A DNA stretch of 64,000 nt from Azospirillum thiophilum (GTDB lineage Bacteria > Pseudomonadota > Alphaproteobacteria > Azospirillales > Azospirillaceae), in assembly GCF_001305595.1 (NCBI RefSeq), contig NZ_CP012401.1:310001-374000 (forward strand), in the 5' to 3' direction. This document shows, piece after piece, positions 29,387-38,228 of this stretch (its first letter is position 1; each line of letters begins with the position of its first letter). The position numbers and the translations under genes were made by a program. The notes beneath the pieces were generated by a model, which was not told the DNA's origin, did no database searches, and saw nothing but the letters and a program-made list of their open reading frames with translations.

Positions 29387-29582
29387 CCCTAAACCCCTTC
29401 CCTGGCTGGCGGAGGCCTGCCGCAACGCCCGATCGAGCCGGATTGCGGCGGCGCTCCCTGGTCACGCACCTGAATTCGGGTGGAGACTAGCAACTCGCAA
29501 GCGCTTGGGAAAAAGTGGAGAGGAATTACCGCCTTCGGATCCCTCCAGCACATGCCACTTGGCAGTGAAATACAGCCATAAG

Positions 29583-29613
29583 AAAAGAGCGCCCGTCATA
29601 GGACGGACGCTCT
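29583..29613 (-). terminator. Rho-independent terminator of the beta-barrel gene
   Basis: On the minus strand AGAGCGTCCGTC pairs with GACGGGCGCTCT (one G-U pair, 4-nt loop) and is followed by TTTCTT. It lies 72 nt after the stop of the gene at 29685-30953, so that gene and the export lipoprotein are separate transcripts. Confidence 0.85.
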
Positions 29614-29684
29614 GTATTGTTCAGCAGGAATTTTTAGGCCGTTCGGCCGAGTGCTTGCCGGATGACCGAAGCGGCACCGCCGGA

Positions 29685-30953
29685 CTACATCTGGGCGCCG
29701 AGACGCAGATAGATCAGGTTGTCGGAATAGTCGGCGGCATTCAGATTGGAATTGCGCTTTTCATAGGTGTAACCGCCGGTCAGATACAGGTAACGGCTCA
29801 TCGAATAGGTGCCACCGACGCCGGCCGTGTAGACCTTGTCGTTGCGGCTGTCGCCGTTGAAATCGTCCTGGCGATATTGCAGACGCCCGTTCAGCACCAG
29901 CGTGCGCAGCAGTTCATGGTCGATGCCAAGCGCGACCAAGGTGCGGGTGTAGCTCGAGGCCGAGCCCAGGCCCGGGCTGGCGCTGTTCTCGCGCACCTGC
30001 CGGCTGGCGGTGCCGGTGACGGACGTCAACTGCGTCACCGCCCAGTTCAGGCGACCGCCGAAGGACAGGCCGTTGAAATCCTCCAGCCGCGAATCCTTGT
30101 AGTCGCGGGTGAGGTAGCCGGCGAAGATCTCGCCGGTGATCAGCCCGGTGAGGTCGGTGGCGAGACCGCCCACCACTTCGTAGCCGTCCGAATTGCGGTC
30201 GACGCCGAAGGCGTCACGGTCGTTCTTGTGGCGGGTCCAGGAATAGGTGCCCTGGACGAAGGCCTCGTACCCTTCGATGAACTCATAGCCGACCCGGCCG
30301 ACCGTCGCATATTCCCAGCGGTCGCGGTCGCCCTGACGGGCGACGCCGCCGCCGATCAGTCCGACATCGTCATATTCGGAATATTGGGCCGATCCGGACA
30401 CGCGGGCGCGCAGACGGTTGAAGCGCTGGGTGTAGCCGGCCTCGCCGCCACTGGTGCGGTAGATCACCGGCTCGGTGTAGCCGGAGAAGCTGTTGATATC
30501 GCCACGCCCCTCGTGGTTGCGGCGGTGGAACAGCTGGCCGTCCAGCGCACCGCCCTTGTTCACGTCGAAGCGTCCGTCCGCCTGCACGGCGTAATCGGTG
30601 TAGTTCTCGCCGGAATGGTCGCTGTAGCGGCCGGCATCGGCCGAGGCCGAGAAGTTCAGCGCATGGGCCGAGAAGTCGGACTTGATGTCCACCCGCGGCC
30701 TGACGGTCCAGATGAAATCGTCCTCGTGGTTGTCGCGGGTGGCATAGACGTTGGTGTCATAGGTGGTGCCGGCCTCGACCCGCGGCAGGAACAGGAAGGA
30801 GCCGGCGCGGACGCCGAGCTGTTCCAGTTCCGGCCGGCGACGCTCCAGCACGGTTTCGCCCCGCTGCAGGTCGTCCTGGGCGGCGGCTGGAAGCGACGTC
30901 AGCCCGGTCGAGGCGAGAGCGAGGGCGAGAAGGGAAAGGGTGCTGGTTTTCAT
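29685..30953 (-). CDS. Outer-membrane beta-barrel protein, BBP2-type, exopolysaccharide-linked
   Basis: The 422-residue product has a signal peptide (MKTSTLSLLALALASTGLTS, cleavage near PAAAQ). It is then almost entirely alternating beta-strand sequence ending in LIYLRLGAQM. FLFLPRVEAGTTYDTNVYAT near the N-terminus is typical of putative beta-barrel porin 2 proteins, which are often found next to exopolysaccharide genes. The ATG at 30953 begins the signal peptide; the open frame upstream has no such feature. Function as an export porin or assembly factor is inferred from family and neighbour. Confidence 0.8.
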   Translation of the reverse strand: MKTSTLSLLALALASTGLTSLPAAAQDDLQRGETVLERRRPELEQLGVRAGSFLFLPRVEAGTTYDTNVYATRDNHEDDFIWTVRPRVDIKSDFSAHALNFSASADAGRYSDHSGENYTDYAVQADGRFDVNKGGALDGQLFHRRNHEGRGDINSFSGYTEPVIYRTSGGEAGYTQRFNRLRARVSGSAQYSEYDDVGLIGGGVARQGDRDRWEYATVGRVGYEFIEGYEAFVQGTYSWTRHKNDRDAFGVDRNSDGYEVVGGLATDLTGLITGEIFAGYLTRDYKDSRLEDFNGLSFGGRLNWAVTQLTSVTGTASRQVRENSASPGLGSASSYTRTLVALGIDHELLRTLVLNGRLQYRQDDFNGDSRNDKVYTAGVGGTYSMSRYLYLTGGYTYEKRNSNLNAADYSDNLIYLRLGAQM

Positions 30954-31343
30954 GGAGTCACCGCGCTTGGCTGGATTCGGTCGGCTCACTGGGCCGGGGA
31001 GCCGGCTCCTTGGTGGGACGCCCTCGCCCGCCCGATCCTTGAGCGGACCCGGCGGGGATGCATCCTCGGCAAAGACACAACAAGGCGTGGTTCCCGCGCA
31101 ACAGTGAAGCCCACCCTGCCCCAATTTTGCGGCGTCCTGTGGTGTGGCCGCAACAAAAGCTCGCAGTGCGGGAAGACCGCCTGCGGCAATGATGCGCTTG
31201 ATTCGCGCGCCTTTTTAGACGGTCCTAAGATGAAGGTCATAGATCCGTCCGGAAAGAACTGAAGGCGGCGCGGGCTCCTGTTTGGAACAGGCCCGGCACC
31301 GCCGCGTTGTTCATGACGTTTCCTGTAAAAGGCGAGATGCCGC
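30954..31343. other. Non-coding stretch with an imperfect long hairpin
   Basis: No convincing gene is seen. It must hold the promoter of the beta-barrel gene (minus strand). At 31264-31303 an imperfect hairpin pairs GGCGG-CGC-GGGC-CTGTT with AACAG-GCCC-GGC-ACCGCC around a short loop. It precedes the small proline-rich ORF, so it might be a leader structure, but no U-tract follows. Confidence 0.35.
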
Positions 31344-31517
31344 ATGACCCGCCGACTCGACACGCCGCCCCCGCCGCGCTCGCCCATGCGCCCGCCAGAC
31401 GACGCCATGCCACCCTACACGCCGGGCGGCGTGCCACCACCCACCGGCGACGGTCCGGCCAGCCCGGCGGAGAAGACGGCACCGCCCGACAGCTATCCGC
31501 CGAAGAAGAAGCCCTGA
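31344..31517 (+). CDS. Putative 57-residue proline-rich peptide
   Basis: The reading frame MTRRLDTPPPPRSPMRPPDD continues to PPKKKP and encodes 57 residues, about a third of them proline, with no signal peptide or known domain. The RBS is weak (AAAGGCGAGA). The composition and GC-rich third positions fit a real protein of this genome, but short GC-rich frames open by chance. I regard it as possible only. Confidence 0.3.
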   Translation: MTRRLDTPPPPRSPMRPPDDAMPPYTPGGVPPPTGDGPASPAEKTAPPDSYPPKKKP

Positions 31518-31756
31518 CCAAGAAGAAGTGCCGACAATCGTGTGCCATGGCCCGGTCCGGCTGTGGTCGTCCACATGGTTCGAAAGGGTGAAAGCGCGAA
31601 ATTTTCGTACTGCCGTCAGGCCGCTTGCTTTCCAGCCGGGACCACTTTCTTTTCCGCGCCTGTCCCCGAAGCAAGCATCACTGTGGCTCTATGCCGCATC
31701 GGTTAAGGTTGCCCCATGGTCGTTGTCTTCCCTAGGCTTTCCATCAGGAACGCATA

Positions 31757-32332
31757 ATGGATGCACAGGGTGGCGATCGGGCGGCCATTGCCCCGCCACC
31801 CTTGCCCACGCAGCCGGGAGCGGCGGTCCATGCCCGCCCCAGCCTTCGTCCCGGACCGAAGGCGGGCGCGAACCACGGGCCCGTAGCCATCATGGACGAC
31901 TTCGGACGACCGCCTCCCGACGACTATCAGTTGGCCGGCCAGGTTCATCACCGCCTGCGGCGGGCTCATCAGCGCGCCTCGGCGATCTTCATCGACCTGA
32001 TCGGCGATTCGATGCTGACCCCGACCCAATGGTCGGCGCTGGCCACCCTGCACAGCGAGGGGGCGTTATCGCAGAACCAGCTCGGCCGGCTGACCTACAT
32101 GGACCCGGCGACGACGCAGGGCGTCATCCTGCGGCTGGTCGAGCGCAATCTGGTCGAGCGCCACCCCGACCCGCAGGATCGCCGCCGCACCAGCGTCAGC
32201 CTGACCCGGATCGGCTACGCCCTGGTGACCGACCTGACCGCCAACGCCGCCGCCGTGCATGAGCGGACGCTGGAACCGCTGACGGAGGAGGAGCGCGTAC
32301 AGTTCATGGCCCTGCTGGCCCGGCTGATGTGA
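31757..32332 (+). CDS. MarR-family transcriptional regulator
   Basis: MarR proteins are dimeric winged-helix repressors, often ligand-responsive. The 191-residue product has a Pro-rich N-terminal extension of about 45 residues. The MarR core follows: MLTPTQWSALATLHSEGALS, LGRLTYMDPATTQGVILRLV (recognition helix), and the wing VERHPDPQDRRRTSVSLTR. The ATG at 31757 has AGGAA 6 nt upstream; a later ATG at 31892 would remove the extension. It is 142 nt before a binding-protein gene on the same strand and may regulate that transport cluster. Confidence 0.88.
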   Translation: MDAQGGDRAAIAPPPLPTQPGAAVHARPSLRPGPKAGANHGPVAIMDDFGRPPPDDYQLAGQVHHRLRRAHQRASAIFIDLIGDSMLTPTQWSALATLHSEGALSQNQLGRLTYMDPATTQGVILRLVERNLVERHPDPQDRRRTSVSLTRIGYALVTDLTANAAAVHERTLEPLTEEERVQFMALLARLM

Positions 32333-32474
32333 GGAGGCCGTCCTTGGTCTCGGCAGGGGAAGCGGTGACGTAATGCGGTGACTTTTGCGTGGGGTTTGCT
32401 ATGAACGCCGGGTGCTGTGCCGCGTCGCGGCGCGGACACGCCGCTGGTCACTCTCGAACCGGGGTCCCCGCAGG

Positions 32475-33734
32475 ATGAAGCACCGCCGTCCGACCGCCGC
32501 ACCGCTGGCGAAATCCCTTCTTTCGGCCGCCCTGTTCGCCGTCTCCGCGGCAGTCGCGGCGGCTGCCGGGCCTGCCGCCGCCCAAACGGCGCAGTTCAGC
32601 GGCGCACCGGTGCGGGTGGGCGAGATCAACAGCTACACCGGCCTGCCTGCCTTCACCATTCCCTACCGCCAGGGCTGGCAGCTGGCGCTGGAGGAGATCA
32701 ACGCCCAGGGCGGCGTGATCGGCTGCTGCGAGCTGCAGGTCGTCTCGCGCGACGATGCCGGCAAGCCCGATGATGCGGTGCGCGTCGCGCAGGAGCTGGT
32801 GACGAACGAGGCGGTGGACGTGCTGGCCGGCACCTATTTCTCCCATATCGGGCTGGCGGTCGCCGATTTCGCCGCGCGCAACAAGATGCCCTTCGTCGCG
32901 GCCGAGCCGCTGACCGACGCCATCACCTGGTCCAAGGGCAACCGCTACACCTTCCGCCTGCGCCCCAGCACCTACATGCAGGCGGCCATGCTGGTCGAGG
33001 AGGCGGCGAAGCTGCCGGCCAAGCGCTGGGCCACCGTCGCCCCCAACTACGAATACGGCCAGTCGGCGGTCGCGTGGTTCAAGCAGCTGCTGAAGGAAAA
33101 GCGCCCGGACGTCGAGTTCGTCGCCGAGCAGTGGCCGGCGCAGGGCAAGCTGGAGGCAGGCCCCACCGTGCAGGCGCTGGCCGCCGCCAGGCCCGACGCG
33201 ATCTTCAACGTCACCTTCGGCGCCGACCTCGCCAAATTCGTGCGCGAGGGCGAGGGCCGCGGCCTGTTCCGCAACCGCAAGGTCGTCAGCCTGCTGACCG
33301 GCGAGCCGGAATATCTGGAGCCGATGAAGGACGAGGCGCCGGAAGGCTGGATCGTCACCGGCTATCCCTGGGAGCAGATCGACACGCCGGCCCACAAGGC
33401 CTTCGTCGCCGCCTACACCGCCCGTTTCAAGGACACGCCCAAGCAGGGCTCGCTGGTCGGCTACATCACCATGAAGGCTGTGGCCGCCGCCGTCACCAAG
33501 GCCAAATCCGCCAATGCCGAGCCGATCGTCGACGCGCTGGCCGGCCTGACCATCGACACCCCGGTCGGCCCGGTCACCTTCCGCGCATCGGACCATCAGG
33601 CGACCATGGGCGCCTATGTCGGCACAACCACCGTCAAGGACGGCCGCGGCACCATGAAGGACTGGCGCTATGCCGACGGCGCCAACTATCTGCCGTCGGA
33701 CGAGGCGGTCCGCAAGCTGCGGCCGGCGGAGTAG
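32475..33734 (+). CDS. Periplasmic binding protein of a LivJ-type ABC transporter
   Basis: The protein captures the substrate for the permease and ATPases that follow. It has 419 residues from MKHRRPTAAPLAKSLLSAAL, a signal peptide (cleavage near PAAAQ), then a type I periplasmic-binding fold: VRVGEINSYTGLPAFTIPYR, LVTNEAVDVLAGTYFSH and NKMPFVAAEPLTDAITW. The family (Peripla_BP_6) binds branched-chain amino acids, amides or aromatic compounds; the actual ligand cannot be read from sequence. The start begins the signal peptide, though its RBS is poor. It is first in a four-gene transport operon. Confidence 0.88.
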   Translation: MKHRRPTAAPLAKSLLSAALFAVSAAVAAAAGPAAAQTAQFSGAPVRVGEINSYTGLPAFTIPYRQGWQLALEEINAQGGVIGCCELQVVSRDDAGKPDDAVRVAQELVTNEAVDVLAGTYFSHIGLAVADFAARNKMPFVAAEPLTDAITWSKGNRYTFRLRPSTYMQAAMLVEEAAKLPAKRWATVAPNYEYGQSAVAWFKQLLKEKRPDVEFVAEQWPAQGKLEAGPTVQALAAARPDAIFNVTFGADLAKFVREGEGRGLFRNRKVVSLLTGEPEYLEPMKDEAPEGWIVTGYPWEQIDTPAHKAFVAAYTARFKDTPKQGSLVGYITMKAVAAAVTKAKSANAEPIVDALAGLTIDTPVGPVTFRASDHQATMGAYVGTTTVKDGRGTMKDWRYADGANYLPSDEAVRKLRPAE

Positions 33735-33789
33735 GCGCCGGGCTTCGATTGCCCCCTCCCCATGATCCCCCGCGGAACACCCCCGCCCC

Positions 33790-35625
33790 ATGTCCTTCCT
33801 CCTCGTCCAGGCCCTCAGCGGGCTCGCGACCGCGGCGACGCTGTTCCTGGTGTCGTCGGGGTTGACCATCGTGTTCGGCGTGACGCGGATCGTGAATTTC
33901 GCGCACGGCTCTTTCTACATGGTCGGCGCCTATGTCGGCTGGTCGCTGATCGAGCGGTTCGGCTCCACGCCGGCCGGCTTCTGGGGCTCGGTCGCCGCCG
34001 CCGCGCTGGCGATGGGCGTGCTGGGGGCGGCGATGGAGGCCGGGCTGCTGCGCCGGCTCTACCGCTCGCCGGAACTGTTCCAGCTGCTGGGCACCTTCGG
34101 CGTCGTGCTGGTGGTGCAGGATCTGGCCGCCTGGGTCTGGGGGCCGGAGGATCTGCTGGGCCGGCGGGCGCCGGGGCTGAAGGGATCGGTCGACATCCTG
34201 GACCAGCCCTTCCCGCTCTACGATCTGGTGCTGATCGGGCTCGGGCCGCTGGTGCTCGGGCTGTTGTGGCTGCTGTTCAACCGCACCCGTTGGGGCACGC
34301 TGGTCCGTGCCGCGACGCAGGACCGCGAGATGGCGAGCGCGCTCGGCGTCGATCCGGCACGGCTGTTCACCGGCGTCTTGTTCCTGGGCTGCGCGCTGGC
34401 CGGACTCGGCGGGGCGCTGCAGGTTCCGCGCGAGGCGGTGACCCTGCAGATGGACATGGCCATCGTGGTCGAGGCCTTCGTCGTCGTCGTGGTCGGCGGC
34501 ATGGGCAGCCTGACCGGCGCCTTCCTCGCCTCGCTGCTGATCGGGCAGCTGCAGGCCTTCGGCATCCTGGTCTTCCCGCAGATCACGCTGGTGCTGGTCT
34601 TCCTGTTCATGGCGGTGGTGCTGGTGCTGCGCCCGCACGGCCTGCTCGGCCGGGCCGAGGAAATCCCGCCGACCGCACCGGCGGCGGTGACGGTGCCGCT
34701 GTCCGGCGGGCGCCATGCCGGCCTGTGGGCGCTGGCCCTGCTGGCGGTGCTGGCCGCGGCGCCGCTTGTTGCCGGCGACTATGCGCTGATCCTGCTGACC
34801 GAGGTGGTCATCCTCGCTTTGTTCGCCGCCAGCCTGCATCTGCTGATCGGGCTGGGCGGGCTGGTGTCCTTCGGCCATGCCGCGTGGTTCGGGCTCGGCG
34901 CCTACGGCTCGGCACTGCTGGTCAAGCACATGGACGCGCCGATGCCGCTGGCACTGGCCGGGGCGCCGCTGCTGGCCGGGCTGGGGGCGCTGGTCGCCGG
35001 CTGGTTCTGCGTCCGGCGCGCGGGACTCTATTTCGCCATGCTGACGCTGGCCTTCGCCCAGATCGCCTGGTCGATCACCTTCCAATGGTATGCGGTGACC
35101 GGCGGCGACAACGGCATCCTCGGCGTCTGGCCGCCGGGCTGGGCGTCCGGTAAGGCCGCCTATTACTGGCTGACGCTGGGCCTGTGCGGCGGGACGCTGT
35201 GGCTGCTGCGCCGGGCGGCCTTCGCCCCCTTCGGCTACGCCCTGCGCGCCGGCCGCGATTCGGCGCTGCGCGCCGAGTCGGTGGGCATCGACGTGCGGCG
35301 CTTCCAGTGGATGGCCTTCGTGCTGGCGGGGTCGGCGGCCGGACTGGCGGGCGGGCTCTACGCCTTCGCCAAGGGCAGCGTCTTCCCCACCCTGCTGGCG
35401 GTGCCGCAATCGGTCGACGCGCTGGTGATGGTGCTGATGGGCGGCATCCAGACCGTCGCCGGACCGCTGGCCGGCGCGGCGGTCTTCCACCTGCTGGAAT
35501 CGGAGGTGATGAGCCTGACCGACTGGTGGCGGCTGGCGCTGGGTCTCGTCATCGTCGCCCTGGTGCTGGTGTTCCCCAAGGGGATCGTCGGTTTCCTCTC
35601 CACCCTGAGGAGACCGCAGTCATGA
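33790..35625 (+). CDS. Fused LivH-LivM branched-chain-type ABC permease
   Basis: This 611-residue protein joins both membrane subunits that are usually separate. Residues 1-290 are LivH-like (LFLVSSGLTIVFGVTRIVNF, VVGGMGSLTGAFLASLLIGQ). Residues about 315-605 are LivM-like (LLIGLGGLVSFGHAAWFGLG, AGRDSALRAESVGID, VFPKGIVG). A short Pro/Ala linker with no stop codon joins them. The hydrophobic profile suggests at least 15 spans. It starts 55 nt after the binding-protein gene and overlaps the ATPase gene (ATGA). Confidence 0.92.
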   Translation: MSFLLVQALSGLATAATLFLVSSGLTIVFGVTRIVNFAHGSFYMVGAYVGWSLIERFGSTPAGFWGSVAAAALAMGVLGAAMEAGLLRRLYRSPELFQLLGTFGVVLVVQDLAAWVWGPEDLLGRRAPGLKGSVDILDQPFPLYDLVLIGLGPLVLGLLWLLFNRTRWGTLVRAATQDREMASALGVDPARLFTGVLFLGCALAGLGGALQVPREAVTLQMDMAIVVEAFVVVVVGGMGSLTGAFLASLLIGQLQAFGILVFPQITLVLVFLFMAVVLVLRPHGLLGRAEEIPPTAPAAVTVPLSGGRHAGLWALALLAVLAAAPLVAGDYALILLTEVVILALFAASLHLLIGLGGLVSFGHAAWFGLGAYGSALLVKHMDAPMPLALAGAPLLAGLGALVAGWFCVRRAGLYFAMLTLAFAQIAWSITFQWYAVTGGDNGILGVWPPGWASGKAAYYWLTLGLCGGTLWLLRRAAFAPFGYALRAGRDSALRAESVGIDVRRFQWMAFVLAGSAAGLAGGLYAFAKGSVFPTLLAVPQSVDALVMVLMGGIQTVAGPLAGAAVFHLLESEVMSLTDWWRLALGLVIVALVLVFPKGIVGFLSTLRRPQS

Positions 35626-36365
35626 GCGAGCTGGCGGTGCGCGACCTGCAGCGGTCCTTCGGCGGCGTCCAGGCGGTGGCCGGCGTGTCCTTCACCCTGC
35701 GCTCGGGCGACCTGCTGGCGCTGATCGGGCCGAACGGCGCCGGCAAGAGCACCTGCTTCAACCTGCTGAACGGCCAGCTCCGCCCCGACCGGGGGTCGGT
35801 GAAACTGGATGGGACCGAGCTGATCGGGTTGCCGCCACGGCGCATCTGGGCGCTGGGGGTCGGGCGGACCTTCCAGATCACCGCGACCTTCGCCTCGATG
35901 ACGGTGGCGGAGAATGTGCAGATGGTGCTGCTGTCGCGCGCCCGCCGGCTGTTCGGCCTGTGGCGGCCGGCAGCGGAGCAGTTCCGCGAGCCGGCGCTCG
36001 CCCTGCTGGAGCGGGTCGGCATGGCTGCCCAGGCCGGCCGCCCCTGCGGCGTGCTCGCCTATGGCGACCTGAAGCGGGTCGAGCTGGCGATGGCGCTGGC
36101 CAGCGAGCCGGCGGTGCTGCTGATGGACGAGCCGACCGCCGGCATGGCCCCGGCCGAACGGCTGGCCCTGATGGCGCTGACGGCGGAGCTGGTGCGCGAG
36201 CGTGGCCTCGCCGTGCTGTTCACAGAGCATGACATGGACGTCGTCTTCGGCCACGCGACCCGCGTGCTGGTGCTCGACCGCGGCCGGCTGATCGCGGAAG
36301 GCCCGCCGGACGAGGTCCGCGCCGACGCCCGCGTCCAGTCGGTCTATCTGGGAGGCGAGGCATGA
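35622..36365 (+). CDS. LivG-type ABC transporter ATPase
   Basis: The 247-residue protein has Walker A GPNGAGKST, a LivG-type signature region LAYGDLKRVELAMAL, Walker B VLLMDEPTAGM and the switch His in TEHDMDVVFGHATRV. It hydrolyses ATP to drive import through the fused permease. The ATG overlaps the permease stop (ATGA) and has AGGAG upstream inside that gene. The C-terminus ends VQSVYLGGEA, typical of LivG. Confidence 0.93.
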   Translation: MSELAVRDLQRSFGGVQAVAGVSFTLRSGDLLALIGPNGAGKSTCFNLLNGQLRPDRGSVKLDGTELIGLPPRRIWALGVGRTFQITATFASMTVAENVQMVLLSRARRLFGLWRPAAEQFREPALALLERVGMAAQAGRPCGVLAYGDLKRVELAMALASEPAVLLMDEPTAGMAPAERLALMALTAELVRERGLAVLFTEHDMDVVFGHATRVLVLDRGRLIAEGPPDEVRADARVQSVYLGGEA

Positions 36366-37075
36366 GCGACCCTCTTCTGGCGGTCGAGGATCTGCATGGC
36401 TGGTACGGCCGCGCCCACATCCTCGACGGCGTGGCGCTGACGGTCGGCCGGGGCGAGGTGGTGGCGCTGATGGGCCGCAACGGCGCCGGCAAGACCACCA
36501 CGCTGAAGGCGATCATGGGTCTGGTGGAGCGGCGCGCCGCGCTGCTGCGCTTCGAGGGGCGCGACCTTGCGGCCTTGCCGGCCCACCGCATCGCCCGGCT
36601 CGGCGTCGGCTATGTGCCGGAGGACCGCCGCATCTTCGCCGACCTGACGGTGGAGGAGAATCTGGAGGTCGGCCGCCAGCCGCCCCGCCCCGGCGCCCCG
36701 GCCTGGACGCCGGAGACGCTGTTCGCCCTGTTCCCCAACCTCGCCGAGATGCGCGGCCGCCGCGGCACCCGGATGAGCGGCGGCGAGCAGCAGATGCTGA
36801 CCTTGGCCCGCACCCTGATGGGCAACCCGTCGCTGCTGCTGCTGGACGAGCCGTCGGAAGGGCTGGCGCCGCTGATCGTGAAACAGATGGCCGACGCGGT
36901 GCGGCGCCTGAAGGCGGAGGGGCTGTCGGTCCTGCTGTCCGAACAGAGCCTGTCCTTCGCCGCCGCCGTCGCCGACCGCGCCTGCGTCATCGAGACCGGG
37001 CGCCTGCGCTGGACCGGCACGATGGCGGAGCTGATGGCGGATGACGGGGTGAGGACGGCCTATCTGGCGGTGTAA
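36362..37075 (+). CDS. LivF-type ABC transporter ATPase
   Basis: The 237-residue protein is the partner ATPase. It has Walker A GRNGAGKTTT, Q-loop region VGYVPEDRRIFADLTVEENL, signature MSGGEQQMLTLARTL and Walker B LLLLDEPSEGLAP. Its ATG overlaps the stop of the LivG gene, so all membrane and ATPase subunits appear translationally coupled. A hairpin 10 nt after the stop ends the operon. Confidence 0.93.
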   Translation: MSDPLLAVEDLHGWYGRAHILDGVALTVGRGEVVALMGRNGAGKTTTLKAIMGLVERRAALLRFEGRDLAALPAHRIARLGVGYVPEDRRIFADLTVEENLEVGRQPPRPGAPAWTPETLFALFPNLAEMRGRRGTRMSGGEQQMLTLARTLMGNPSLLLLDEPSEGLAPLIVKQMADAVRRLKAEGLSVLLSEQSLSFAAAVADRACVIETGRLRWTGTMAELMADDGVRTAYLAV

Positions 37076-37084
37076 CCGAATCCT

Positions 37085-37106
37085 CCCTCTCCCCCTGGGG
37101 AGAGGG
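37085..37106. terminator. Palindromic terminator between convergent transport operons
   Basis: CCCTCTCCCC and GGGGAGAGGG form a perfect 10-bp inverted repeat with a 2-nt loop. It lies between the stop codons of the LivF gene (plus) and a binding-protein gene (minus). There is no long T-tract. Pyrimidine/purine palindromes of this form are frequent in high-GC genomes and may also be a REP-like repeat. Confidence 0.55.
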
Positions 37107-37136
37107 CTTGTTCCAGTCCGGAGTAAGGAAGGCTCG

Positions 37137-38174
37137 TCACTGCCCCGCGAGGCTGAGATCCATCACCGACTTCGGGTCCAGCGCCTTGTCGACCTGGCCT
37201 TCCGACTGCCAGAACTTCACCTGATTGACCACATCGTCCACCAGCAGGCGGGCCTGCGGGTCGACATAGGGCAGGCCGGCGGCGACGATGTCCGGCTTCT
37301 GCTTGGTGGCGTCGGCGATGATCGCCAGCAGCTCGTCATAGCCGGGGCCCTTCACCAGCGCGCCCGTGGCGTCCTTGCCGTTGAAGGCGGCGTGGTATTC
37401 GGCCAGCGCCGTCTTGTAGGCGCGGACGAACTTCTCCACCAGCGGCCGGCGGTCCTTCATCGTCTTCGGCGCGGTGAACAGGGCGCCGAGCTGCCACGGC
37501 GTCTCGTCGCCGACCCAGCCGAGCATCTTGCCGGCGCCGTCGGCCACCAGCTGGCGCGACACGGTAGATGGGGCGATGATGGCGTCGACCTGCCCGCCCT
37601 TGAAGGCGGCGACCATCTTCGGCACGTCCTGCAGCGGCACCATGGTCACGTCCTTGACCGTGAAGCCGTGCTTCTGCGCCAGGAGCCCGATCATGTAATG
37701 GAAGGTCGAGCCGACGGTGGTGATGGCGATCCGCTTGCCCTTCAGGTCGGCCGGCGCCTTCAGCCCGGCCTCGAAGGCGGCATTGGTCGCGAGATAGGCG
37801 CTCAAGGGGAAGCCCGGCTCGTCGCGGCTCTGCGCGGCGATGATGGTGACGGCCCCCTTGGAGGCGAGGTTGTAGAAGCCGGCGGTCAGCCCGGTGACGC
37901 CGAAATCGGCATCGCCCGACGTCACCGCCACCGGCACCTGCTGGGCCGAGGTGAACATCTTCAGCTCGACGTCCAGCCCTTCCTTCGCGAAATAGCCCTT
38001 GGCCTTGGCGATGAAGATCGGGCCGGAGGAGGACAGCGCCAGAACGCCGACCGTCGCCTTGTCCAGCGGCTGCGCCAGCGCGGCGGACGTACCGGCGGAC
38101 ATGAAACCGCCGGCGGCCAGCACGGCTCCGGCGGTGGCGATCAGGACGCGCCGGGTGAGGCGGGCGAGGGTCAT
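37137..38174 (-). CDS. NitT/TauT-type ABC substrate-binding protein
   Basis: The 345-residue secreted protein has a twin-Arg-like start (MTLARLTRRVLIATAGAVLA) and cleavage near SAALAQ. A type II binding fold of the SsuA/THI5/NMT1 family follows (VGVLALSSSGPIFIAKAKGY, GLDVELKMFTSAQQVPVAVT, DLKGKRIAITTVGSTFHYMI). Known relatives bind sulfonates, nitrate or pyrimidine precursors; ligand unknown here. It is the last gene of an ATPase-permease-binding protein operon, 54 nt after the permease. Confidence 0.9.
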   Translation of the reverse strand: MTLARLTRRVLIATAGAVLAAGGFMSAGTSAALAQPLDKATVGVLALSSSGPIFIAKAKGYFAKEGLDVELKMFTSAQQVPVAVTSGDADFGVTGLTAGFYNLASKGAVTIIAAQSRDEPGFPLSAYLATNAAFEAGLKAPADLKGKRIAITTVGSTFHYMIGLLAQKHGFTVKDVTMVPLQDVPKMVAAFKGGQVDAIIAPSTVSRQLVADGAGKMLGWVGDETPWQLGALFTAPKTMKDRRPLVEKFVRAYKTALAEYHAAFNGKDATGALVKGPGYDELLAIIADATKQKPDIVAAGLPYVDPQARLLVDDVVNQVKFWQSEGQVDKALDPKSVMDLSLAGQ

Positions 38175-38228
38175 GGACGGAGTCCTCCCAGTGCAGCTTG
38201 GTTCAGGTTTCTTGGGAAAAAGAGGCGG

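Noticed and set aside
33634-35490. 618-codon minus-strand frame opposite the fused permease
   Set aside because: It consists of Gln/Arg/His/Ala-rich repeats typical of an antisense shadow of GC-rich membrane-protein DNA and has no recognisable domain.
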